A stretch of 64,000 nt of DNA, from the NCBI RefSeq assembly GCF_002899825.2, contig NZ_PPED02000006.1, positions 186,001-250,000 on the forward strand, written 5' to 3'. Every line of letters begins with the position of its first letter. Positions within the stretch are counted from its first letter, which is position 1. A model generated the notes under the pieces. It was not told the DNA's origin. It was given only the letters and a program-made list of their open reading frames with translations, and did no database searches. Positions 25,223 to 34,100 of the stretch are shown piece after piece. The translations under genes and the position numbers were made by a program. This stretch comes from Chryseobacterium phosphatilyticum. GTDB lineage: Bacteria > Bacteroidota > Bacteroidia > Flavobacteriales > Weeksellaceae.

Positions 25223-26697
25223 TGAAAGCACTAAAAAATTATATCAACGGTTCATGGGAAAATAGTATTTCTACAAAGTACACTTTTGTGCACAATCCCG
25301 CCACTCAGGAAATTATCGCACATGTTCCTCATGGTCCGGATACTGCAAAAGATGTAGATAAAGCAGTACAATATGCCCAACAGGCATATCTTGAATGGAA
25401 GGATGTTCCCGCTATGAAAAGAGTACAGCCATTATTTAAGATGAAAACTTTGCTGGAAAACCACATGGAGGAAATCGCAAAGCTCATCACCACCGAATGC
25501 GGAAAAACCTACACAGAATCTTTGGGTGAAATACAACGTGCTATTGAAAATATCGAGGTAGCATGTGCAACTTACGTACTCAATCAGTCTGAATTTTCAG
25601 AAAATATTGCTCCGGGAATAGATGAATTCATGATCAGACAACCCTTGGGAGTCTGTGCTTGTATCACCCCATTCAATTTCCCGGGAATGATCCCTTTTTG
25701 GTTTCTTCCTTATGCTATTGCCACAGGAAATGCATTTATTCTCAAACCTTCAGAAAAGGTACCCACTACCATGCAGTATGTATTTGATCTTATTCACAAA
25801 AACATTGACCTACCCAAAGGACTTTTGAGCCTCGTACATGGAGGAAAGGAATCTGTAGATGCTCTGCTTCAACATCCTGACATAAAAGCGATCAGCTTTG
25901 TAGGTTCTACTCCAATAGCCAGATACATCTATTCCGAAGGGGCTAAATATGGAAAACGTGTACAAGCACAGGGAGGGGCAAAAAATCCCATCGTAATTAT
26001 GCCTGACGCAGATATTGAAATGACCACCAAAATTATTACAGATTCCGTGTATGGCTGTGCCGGTCAACGTTGTCTTGCAGCCTCTCTTATCATTACTGTT
26101 GGAGACAACAAAAATATTAAAGATGCATTGGTAGAAGCTGCAAAGTCAAGAAAGGTCGGTTATGGACTGGAAGACGGAATAGAGATGGGGCCAGTAATTT
26201 CACAGGAAAGTAAAACAAGAATCGAAGGACTTATCCAAAAAGGGATTGCCGAAGGAGCCAATCTTTTAGTAGATGGCACCCATAAAAGTGTTTCGGGATT
26301 CACTCAGGGAAACTTTCTTCACCCTACTATTTTAGAAAATGTTCCATTGAATAAAGAAATTATTTCAACAGAAATTTTTGGTCCTGTGATGAGTCTGCTT
26401 AATTTCAAATCTATGGATGATTCTATTCGGTTCATCAATAGTGGACGCTATGGAAATATGGCTTGTATTTTTACTCAGGATGGTCTTTCTGCCCGCAAAT
26501 TCCGTAGTGAGGCAATGGCAGGGAACATAGGAATAAACGTAGGCGTCGCTGCTCCTGTTGCTCAATTTCCCTTTTCAGGATGGAAAGAATCTTTCTTTGG
26601 TGACCTTCACGCCCAGGGACGACATGGAATTGAATTTTATACCCAAACAAAAGTAGTGATTGAGCGATGGCCAAAAACCTGGTCAAGAACATTTTAA
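25219..26697 (+). CDS. iolA: (Methyl)malonate-semialdehyde dehydrogenase, CoA-acylating
   Basis: The 492-residue aldehyde dehydrogenase follows the MmsA/IolA pattern: YINGSWENS at the N-terminus, CACITPFNFPGMIPFWFLPYA (two motifs) near 145-165, FVGSTPIARYIY, AQGGAKNPIVIMPDAD, and the catalytic Cys in YGCAGQRCLA near 280. The paired Arg in GQRC is typical of the CoA-dependent branch. It converts malonic semialdehyde to acetyl-CoA and CO2 with NAD+, the last step of inositol breakdown. It may also serve valine catabolism. It is translationally coupled to iolD. Confidence 0.95.
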   Translation: MMKALKNYINGSWENSISTKYTFVHNPATQEIIAHVPHGPDTAKDVDKAVQYAQQAYLEWKDVPAMKRVQPLFKMKTLLENHMEEIAKLITTECGKTYTESLGEIQRAIENIEVACATYVLNQSEFSENIAPGIDEFMIRQPLGVCACITPFNFPGMIPFWFLPYAIATGNAFILKPSEKVPTTMQYVFDLIHKNIDLPKGLLSLVHGGKESVDALLQHPDIKAISFVGSTPIARYIYSEGAKYGKRVQAQGGAKNPIVIMPDADIEMTTKIITDSVYGCAGQRCLAASLIITVGDNKNIKDALVEAAKSRKVGYGLEDGIEMGPVISQESKTRIEGLIQKGIAEGANLLVDGTHKSVSGFTQGNFLHPTILENVPLNKEIISTEIFGPVMSLLNFKSMDDSIRFINSGRYGNMACIFTQDGLSARKFRSEAMAGNIGINVGVAAPVAQFPFSGWKESFFGDLHAQGRHGIEFYTQTKVVIERWPKTWSRTF

Positions 26698-26748
26698 TTG
26701 CATTCCACTTCATCCAATAAAACAAAAAGCAAACACAAATAAAAAAAA

Positions 26749-27726
26749 GTGGAAACTATATTAAACATCGGAGTCATAGGACTTGGAAGAATCGGGCAGA
26801 TACATCTTTCAGCATTAAAAGCATTAAAAAATATTAATATTACTGCTGTATCTGATACTTCTCCCGAACTTGCCAGGAAGACAGCTGAAAAAAATCGAAT
26901 TCCAAAGTTCTATACTGACTATCACAACGTCCTTCATCAACAGGATATTGATGCTGTATGGATATGTTCTCCTACCAGCTACCACATGGCCCAGGTAAGA
27001 GAAGCACTGGAAAATAATAAATATGTATTCTGCGAAAAACCTTTGGATAAAGACAGAACTAAAATTCAATCTTTGATCAACTCTTATCCTGATCTCAGCC
27101 GTCGGCTTATGATAGGCTTTAACCGACGCTTTGATCCAGATTTTGCAGCAGCCAAAGCAAGTATAAAGAAAATAGGAAAACCAACTATTATAAAAATAAC
27201 CAGTCGGGATCCTTTCCCTCCAAGTACAGAGTACTCCAGACTTTCAGGTGGAATTTATAATGATATGAGTATTCATGATTTGGATATGGCCTGCTTTATC
27301 AGTGAAAGTGATGCCGAACAAGTGATTGCAATCGGTTCTAAAAATTACACAAAAGATACAGATACTACACTTATTACCATTAAGTTTAAAAATGGGATCA
27401 TCTGCAATATAGACAACAGCCGGAAAGCTTCCTACGGATATGACCAGAGGTTAGAAATATTAGGTGATAAAGGAATGATCTCTGTGGAAAATAAAAGGGT
27501 TAATCATCTATGCTATTATTCAGAAAACTCAATGGAAAGTAGTGTGTTTGAGCCTTTTTTTCTGGAAAGATATAAGGAATCGTATATAGAAGAAGCAAAA
27601 GCGTTTATCACTTCTATAAAGGAGAAAAAAGAGTTTCCTTCTACCGCTGAAGACGCTCTTAAAGCTTCGGTACTGGCAAATGCCTGTGAACAGTCATTAG
27701 AAAAACAAAAACTGATTTTTTTATAG
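26749..27726 (+). CDS. Second Gfo/Idh/MocA dehydrogenase, probable inositol dehydrogenase
   Basis: The 325-residue protein has NIGVIGLGRIGQIH at the N-terminus, FCEKPLD near 90, and the catalytic GGIYNDMSIHDLDMACF near 165-181. It begins with GTG; no ATG lies before the Rossmann motif and GTG is the only suitable start. It differs clearly from the iolG product at 20373, so it probably handles another stereoisomer (scyllo- or chiro-inositol), like IolW/IolX in Bacillus, or acts as a second 2-dehydrogenase. Substrate inferred from context only. It lies 51 bp after iolA. Confidence 0.8.
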   Translation: METILNIGVIGLGRIGQIHLSALKALKNINITAVSDTSPELARKTAEKNRIPKFYTDYHNVLHQQDIDAVWICSPTSYHMAQVREALENNKYVFCEKPLDKDRTKIQSLINSYPDLSRRLMIGFNRRFDPDFAAAKASIKKIGKPTIIKITSRDPFPPSTEYSRLSGGIYNDMSIHDLDMACFISESDAEQVIAIGSKNYTKDTDTTLITIKFKNGIICNIDNSRKASYGYDQRLEILGDKGMISVENKRVNHLCYYSENSMESSVFEPFFLERYKESYIEEAKAFITSIKEKKEFPSTAEDALKASVLANACEQSLEKQKLIFL

Positions 27727-27764
27727 AAATAAAGTTTTAAAATTCCAATTAAAAAACACATCTT

Positions 27765-29372
27765 ATGCTTACTACATTAATAACATTTTTCCTATTTACA
27801 GCGGGGGTCGCCGTTATTTCCTGGTGGTTTACCCGAAAAACAGAAATGTCTCATTCTTCTGTAGGATATTTTCTGGGAGGACGCAATTTGACCGCTGTTT
27901 TAATTACAGCCTCTTTATTGCTCACCAATTTATCTACTGAACATTTAGTGGGACTTAACGGAAGCGCCTATGCTTTTGGAATGGAGGTCATGGCCTGGGA
28001 AACTGTGGCAGCATTAGCCCTTGTTCTTATGGCCATTTATTTTCTTCCCAGATATTTGAAAATGGGACTGGTTACCATAACCGAATTTTTGGAGCTTCGG
28101 TATGATAAACAAACCAGGGTCATCTGTTCCGGATTATTTCTTTTATTATATATTACTACTCTTCTGCCTATTGTTCTTTATACGGGAGCAATCAGTATGG
28201 AAAGTATTTTTGATGTCTCAAAAAACCTGCATATTGATAAACTAACCGCTATTGCAATTATGGTAGTGGGGATAGGAATTCTTGGCTCATTGTATGCTAT
28301 TCTAGGAGGGTTAAAAGCAGTAGCGATATCTGACCTGATCAATGGTATTGGTTTAATTATTGGTGGATCATTGATTCCCATACTTGCATTTACAAAAATA
28401 GGGGACGGCCACTTTTTAGCTGGTGTGAATACCGTATTTCAAGCAGTACCGGATCGCTTTAATGCCATTGGAGAGTCTACTTCTGATGTTCCTTTTTCAG
28501 TACTTTTTACCGGAATGTTTATTCCGCAGATATTCTATTGGACAATGAATCAATCTATTATCCAGCGCGCATTTGCAGCCAAAAACCTGGCAGAAGGACA
28601 GAAAGGAGTTCTTTTGACTGCTTTTTTTAAGATATTCATCCCTTTTGTAGTTGTTGTACCTGGTATTATAGCCTTTTTTTATTTTAAAAACAGTTTGAAC
28701 GACCCGGATTACGCGTATCCTGAATTGGTAAAAGCGGTATTACCGGTAAGCCTTATTGGAATTTTTGCAGCCATTGTAGTGGGTGCTATTTTAAGTACAT
28801 TTAATGGAGCTTTAAATAGTGCATCTACCTTATTTTCAATTGATATTTATAAAGGATATGTAAATCAAAATGCCACCGAAACACAAATCGTAAAAATAGG
28901 AAGAATCAGTGGGACTATTATGGCAATTGTAGCTATTATTCTTGCGCCATTTATCAGTATGGCAGGTAAGGGACTCTATATTATTCTTCAGGAGTTTAGT
29001 TCAATTTTCAATATGCCGATTTTTGCCATTATTATTTCAGGACTTTTATTGCCTAAAGTTTCAGCAAAAGCGGCAAAAATAGGATTAATAACCGGTACAT
29101 CACTTTATTTATTCTCTAAATTTGGAATGGAAGCTATGGGAGTTCACATCCATTTCTTGCATCGCTTGGCGGTTGCATTTATCATTACAATCCTTACTTT
29201 GGTTATCGCCAGCCGATACTATCCCAGAAAAAATAATTTTGTAATTCATGATACAGGAGCTGTCAATGTAGAGAACTGGAAATATGTAAAACCAGCCTGT
29301 ATTTTTATTGCGATCCTTACAATTGTGGTATTCATTCTTTTAAGCCCGATAGGAATTATACCTAAGCAATAA
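27765..29372 (+). CDS. Sodium:solute symporter, probable inositol transporter
   Basis: The 535-residue membrane protein belongs to the sodium/solute symporter family (SLC5-like). It shows about 13-14 hydrophobic helices, the N-terminal SVGYFLGGRNLTAVLITASLLLTNLS with family residues at about 28-53, TEFLELRYD near 108, and GALNSASTLFSIDIYKGY near 350. Members closest in style carry sugars or myo-inositol. As the last gene of the inositol operon it should import inositol with sodium across the inner membrane. A strong terminator follows. Confidence 0.9.
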   Translation: MLTTLITFFLFTAGVAVISWWFTRKTEMSHSSVGYFLGGRNLTAVLITASLLLTNLSTEHLVGLNGSAYAFGMEVMAWETVAALALVLMAIYFLPRYLKMGLVTITEFLELRYDKQTRVICSGLFLLLYITTLLPIVLYTGAISMESIFDVSKNLHIDKLTAIAIMVVGIGILGSLYAILGGLKAVAISDLINGIGLIIGGSLIPILAFTKIGDGHFLAGVNTVFQAVPDRFNAIGESTSDVPFSVLFTGMFIPQIFYWTMNQSIIQRAFAAKNLAEGQKGVLLTAFFKIFIPFVVVVPGIIAFFYFKNSLNDPDYAYPELVKAVLPVSLIGIFAAIVVGAILSTFNGALNSASTLFSIDIYKGYVNQNATETQIVKIGRISGTIMAIVAIILAPFISMAGKGLYIILQEFSSIFNMPIFAIIISGLLLPKVSAKAAKIGLITGTSLYLFSKFGMEAMGVHIHFLHRLAVAFIITILTLVIASRYYPRKNNFVIHDTGAVNVENWKYVKPACIFIAILTIVVFILLSPIGIIPKQ

Positions 29373-29429
29373 GAATTTATATTATTTCAGTTTAGGGTTT
29401 CACAGCCACTTAATATATTTTTAGAATGC

Positions 29430-29465
29430 AGACTGCCGGTAATATACATGTTACCGGCAGTCTCT
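29430..29465 (+). terminator. Terminator of the inositol operon
   Basis: A 13-bp perfect stem (AGACTGCCGGTAA and complement) encloses an 8-nt loop and is followed by CTTTATTTTTT. It lies 57 bp past the symporter stop and also faces the convergent murI gene. Confidence 0.85.
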
Positions 29466-29510
29466 TTATTTTTTAGCAATTTTTCTGGTTTGAGAAATTG
29501 TAACTCTTTA

Positions 29511-30362
29511 CTATAATACTTTTAATTCTAAATCAATTGTTTTCCCAAAGAACTTCTTCGAAATTTTCTCGAAGTTTTTCGTCAGATCCGAAAGATAGAA
29601 ATGATAGTTGGGATTGTGATTATTATCATTGAGTAGATTATATTTATCCAGAATAATTTTCAGATGATTAGCTACAATATTGGGAGAATCTATGACACGA
29701 ACCCTGTTTCCGTAATACTGCTTAATTTCGTCAATTAAAAGCGGATAGTGGGTACATCCTAAAATCAGTGTTTCAATATTCTTTAGCTTACTATTGCTCA
29801 AATAATTGTAAATAATAGCATGGGTAATCGGATGGTTTTTAAACCCTTCCTCAATGGCAGGAACCAATAACGGCGTCGCCAGCTCATCTACCTTGATCCA
29901 TTTATTATGTTTTCGGATACTCTTTTTATACAACCCTGAATTTACAGTAGCTTTTGTAGCGATTACCCCCACATTCGTATGAATCTCATAAGAAACTTTT
30001 TCAGCAACCGGATTAATAACATCTATTACCGGTACTTTACCTGCAACAGATTGCATGACCTCATTCAAAGCATTTGCGGTAGCCGTATTACAGGCAATAA
30101 CAATTGCCTTACAATTCTGTTCAAGCAGAAAATTGGTAATCTTCGTGGAATATTCAATAATAGCATCTTTTGACTTCTCTCCGTAAGGAAGGTGCTTGGT
30201 ATCTCCAAAGTAAATCAGATCCTCATGAGGAAGAAGTCTTTTAATTTCTTTAGCTACGGTAAGGCCTCCTACTCCACTATCAAAAATACCGATAGGCTGG
30301 TCAGGTGAAAGATGTGAATAATCTTGTTTTTTCGTTTTCAAGTGAAATGAAATTTTATACAA
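29511..30362 (-). CDS. murI: Glutamate racemase
   Basis: The 283-residue protein carries both catalytic Cys motifs: AIVIACNTATANA near 95 and LILGCTHYPLLI near 205. It also has the N-terminal PIGIFDSGVGGLTVAKEI and YFGDTKHLPYGEKS. It makes D-glutamate for peptidoglycan in the cytoplasm. The start may be ATG at 30362 or TTG at 30341; the latter gives an N-terminus KTKKQDYSHL. It is monocistronic, and its promoter would lie in the hairpin-rich region upstream. Confidence 0.95.
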   Translation of the reverse strand: MYKISFHLKTKKQDYSHLSPDQPIGIFDSGVGGLTVAKEIKRLLPHEDLIYFGDTKHLPYGEKSKDAIIEYSTKITNFLLEQNCKAIVIACNTATANALNEVMQSVAGKVPVIDVINPVAEKVSYEIHTNVGVIATKATVNSGLYKKSIRKHNKWIKVDELATPLLVPAIEEGFKNHPITHAIIYNYLSNSKLKNIETLILGCTHYPLLIDEIKQYYGNRVRVIDSPNIVANHLKIILDKYNLLNDNNHNPNYHFYLSDLTKNFEKISKKFFGKTIDLELKVL

Positions 30363-30441
30363 AAATAGTGAATAATTGGATACTTTATTACGATTAGTGA
30401 TTGAAAAGTCCTTCGGATATCACACTTTATATCTTTTGTTT

Positions 30442-30476
30442 CCCATATAGAATCTTTTTAAAATATTCTATATGGG
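30442..30476. repeat. Inverted repeat, terminator-like
   Basis: Perfect 12-bp arms (CCCATATAGAAT / ATTCTATATGGG) enclose an 11-nt loop and are followed by TTTT on the plus strand. No plus-strand gene precedes it. Confidence 0.6.
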
Positions 30477-30502
30477 TTTTAAGCGAGTTCTTAATGAAAA
30501 AT

Positions 30503-30531
30503 GAGGCTATCCGAAAAGTTTGGATAGCCTC
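30503..30531. terminator. Hairpin, possible terminator
   Basis: Perfect 10-bp arms (GAGGCTATCC / GGATAGCCTC) enclose a 9-nt loop. It lies 140 bp upstream of murI and is the second of four hairpins in the non-coding region. Confidence 0.5.
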
Positions 30532-30732
30532 TAATTTTCATCAATTTTATTCGCAATGAATATGAATAAGAGAATATTTTCTAAAACTGGCACGAGTAAG
30601 ATGCTTGTGCCAGTGTGAAGAATTTTTAATTACTTTTTGTTAAAAATTATCAATTTCTCTTTATTAAATTTATCCCCTAAAACCGATTTTAATAGTGCCT
30701 GATGTTTAAAACGTTAAAATTGTCATAAACCA

Positions 30733-30754
30733 ACTCCCGCCGATCGGCGGGAGT
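30733..30754. terminator. GC-rich 22-bp palindrome, probable end of the RHS operon
   Basis: A perfect palindrome with centre CCGATCGG and arms ACTCCCGCC / GGCGGGAGT lies 111 bp past the last gene of the RHS operon. It is far more GC-rich than its surroundings. It could be a terminator or a dispersed REP-like palindrome. Confidence 0.5.
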
Positions 30755-30865
30755 ATTTTACATTATTTGATAATAGACACATATTTCTTTTTTATTAGGA
30801 TCAATTATCAATATTTTAAAATTCCTTTTTATCATCTTATCTTTATCACTCCCTCAGCCAGGGGT

Positions 30866-31168
30866 TTAATAATATTTAAAAAAATCTTTAAAATAGAACA
30901 ATACTGATAAAGTAATTAATAGCAAAAAAATGATTGATATAGTAAAATTTTTTCTATTTATTTTATCTTTAAATCGTAAATAACTTAGAATAATAAAAAA
31001 TAAAAAATTTACTGCCAAGAAATTCATTGCCAATGTAGATAAGAAATTAAATATCGGAAAAACCTGATATGATTGGTCATAAAACATATAAGATATGCCC
31101 CAAACAGACACATAACTTATTATGAATATTAAAATCATATAAATTAATTTTCTAGAATCCTGCTCCAT
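30866..31168 (-). CDS. Small three-helix membrane protein, candidate immunity partner of the RHS protein
   Basis: The 100-residue protein has three predicted membrane helices at about 8-28, 37-62 and 75-93, separated by short loops (YDQSYQ and RFKDKINRKN). No family is recognised. Its ATG lies inside the end of the RHS reading frame and the two overlap by 17 bp in different frames, so it should be made together with the RHS protein. A small membrane protein tightly coupled behind a polymorphic-toxin-like gene is the usual layout of toxin and immunity genes. The immunity role is inference from position and size. Confidence 0.6.
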   Translation of the reverse strand: MEQDSRKLIYMILIFIISYVSVWGISYMFYDQSYQVFPIFNFLSTLAMNFLAVNFLFFIILSYLRFKDKINRKNFTISIIFLLLITLSVLFYFKDFFKYY

Positions 31169-34100
31169 TTTTAGATATTGTATTTGTTGTAGGGTAATAA
31201 TTATAAACTCCGTTTTTCATAATAAATAAGTTATTGCTATTATTAAACTCTAAAGCGTTTCCTGTTACAATATAACCATTCCAGCCTCTTTTGGGATTGT
31301 CCGGCAAAGGAATAAATGTTCTTTTTAAAGAGAGAACCCCATCTTTAACATTAATTTTAGAAAACATATTAATAGCCGTTTCATTTTTCCAGTCAATTTT
31401 GACTTTATTGCCCTCTAAAACAGTAACAGTATTTATAGCATCTTTAAGTTTAGGACTAAGATTATATTTTTTTATTATGTCTTCCGCTTTTAGAGTAGAA
31501 CCAGCTTTATTTTTAAGAGCAGCATCAAACAATTTAACTAAGTCAACATCTTCCTGTTTTTGTTGAGCAGGTTCGGGTTTTTTCTGAAAAGGGCCATCCT
31601 CCATATGCAAAGTATGATTCAATCCAGCGACTACACCTCCAACTACTGCACCTTGCCAGAAATTTCCTCCTGTTAGCTCAGCACCTATACCTCCTAAAAC
31701 CATTCCCGACAATACAGTACCTGTTGCACTGTTAGCAAAACTACCAGCAAGCCCTCCAAATAAAGAAGCACCCCAGCTTCCTGCAGCTCCACTTGCAAAT
31801 CCGTGAGCAAAATTAGCTCCCTGCATTAAGGATAAAGTACCTTGTGCAAAACCATGTACTAACCCCTGTGCCATAGCACTTGCTACTTTATCTGTCAGGG
31901 TAAGTATCGTTCCTGCTGCCGGAGTAAACACGCTTCCTATTCCAAAGGTGACCGCTCCGCTTACGCCTCCCCAAAACATCGATTTGAGGGCTCCACCCAG
32001 CTGCCATTTGCCTCCACTTATAGCAACTCCTAAAGAATACGCAGCTAAGCCAACAGCAGTACCGATAAAAGCAGCGGTAATTACTCCTCCCCAGAAAAGA
32101 CTAACTCCCCAGGCTGCAACAAATGCAAAAATAAACTCACCACTTGGGTCATTAAACATCAATGGGTTATTCAGTACATACCCATATTTATTATAGTTCT
32201 GTGTGTTAAATACATCCTGTATATTCTCGTCTGCATTTAAGAATCTTCTTAATAAAGGATCATACAACCTGCCATTCATGTGGATGATTCCTACTTCCGC
32301 AAAATGTTCATGACTTGTATAGCCTCTATCTACTAATAACGAAGCATTATCAATTATATTTTTATCGGTAATAATAGCGCCATTTCCAATCTGCAAATGA
32401 GTAAAATTACCCCATGCATCGAAATGCCTTTGCTCAATTTTGTTTCCTGCTTCATCAGTAATTGCTAAAATACTTCCGATGTAATCTTTATGTAAAAATT
32501 TGTAAGAACCAGTGCTTTCCGTGAAGTTCTTTAAATATACAATATTTGATTCATATGGTGTTCCACCTATATAAATGAGATGCTTTTCTTTTCCGGTTAT
32601 ATTATCTTTTACCACTTCAAAGCTTCCGTCTTCATTGTAATATTTAGTGAATTTACCTTCTCCATCTGTACTGAAATTACCTCCATAGGTAACCCTTTGC
32701 CTCATACTTGTAAGGCCATACTGGAATGCAACATCTCCTTTTTCACCATCGATGAATATCGGATCATTGTTTTCATTGTATGTAATACTTTGGATCAGAT
32801 CATTGGTATAATTCTGAGTTCCCGCAGCATTTAATGTCATACCTGTTGGCTGGTAGATTTTTGCAGAATTTTCAAATTTAATTGTTCCTACCTGATCATT
32901 TTGAGTGATTCTCCCTTTTACATCATAGACGTTTCTGTTATTGGATGGTTTTATTCCTGTTACAGGGTTCGTCCAGTTTACCAAACGGTTATTATCATCA
33001 TAATCAAAAGATTCTACAATATTAAAGTCACCTCCGGTGGTTCTGCTTTTTAGTTCATTTTTAATGGCATCAAAGGAATAAGATAATTGTAAAATGCCTG
33101 GTTTTACTGCAGATGAATGATTGACATTGGTTAAGAAACCAACATAATCATAAGAATTACTGATATCTACAGAACCTAGCTTAGCCTTTACCACCTGACC
33201 TTTGGAGTTGGTCTCTTTCAGTTCCCAAAGAATCTTTCCTGTATTTTTATCTTTAACCTGATAGAGTTCCCCACTCCATGCACTGTATACATTTTCTATT
33301 TGTACCTTGGTTAAAGTACCAGAAGAATATAGTTGCTTCTCATAAGATATTACCCTTGCTTTATCATCATAGGTAATTCCCTTCTTAATAAAATATTTGC
33401 CATTGCTATTTTCAGATGCAGATAATAATCTTCCCTGTGGATCATAGGAAACGTTACTACCATATGGTTGTCCTTTGGAAGTTCCTGATTTAGCAATGAC
33501 TCTTCCTTTATTATCGTAGGTAAAAGAAATTGTCTTATTGGTTGCCTGCCCACCATCAATAGTTGAGAGCTCTTTTTGAGAGATTAATTGTCCGAGGTTA
33601 TTATAAAAGTATTCTTTGGTTCCTTTTGGACTGATAACCTTCTTCGGCTGTCCAAAACCATCATATTCATATTTGTACAATCCGTTGGAAGGATCATTAA
33701 ACTCTGATTTTCTACCCCATGAATCATATTTGGTAGTTACAATATTCTCGGCATATTGTGCTTTGATCTGTTCTCCTGCTGCACTATAGGAAAACTGAAT
33801 GACTCCTCCCTTATCAGTAGCTGAAACCACATTTCCTAAAGCATCAGCTGTTTTAGAAGTTGTTCTTTGATAGCCGTTGAGCTCTTTTATCGTGGTTGTT
33901 AAACCTGAAACCGTAGTTTCCAATTTTAGCTCTCTGTATGAGGTGGCTGTCACTTTCGTAGGGAATACAGTATCATCATAAGCAATAAGATTCCAGGGAC
34001 CTCCTAATCCGTCAGGGCTTAAGGTAGGTTCCGATTCAGATACTTTTCTTCCCAAGGCATCATATAAAATAACTTTAGTGAGGTACTGTCCTTGCCCGAA

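Larger units (their letters stand above)
30363..30865. other. Non-coding region with four hairpins
   Basis: This 503-bp stretch has no convincing gene; the longest frames are short or very AT-rich. It holds four separate inverted repeats: 30442-30476 (12-bp arms CCCATATAGAAT), 30503-30531 (10-bp arms GAGGCTATCC), 30586-30614 (8-bp arms ACTGGCAC, 11 with a G-U pair) and 30733-30754 (perfect 22-bp palindrome). It separates murI from the RHS operon; both lie on the minus strand. It could hold a terminator of the RHS operon, the murI promoter and possibly a small RNA. Confidence 0.6.
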
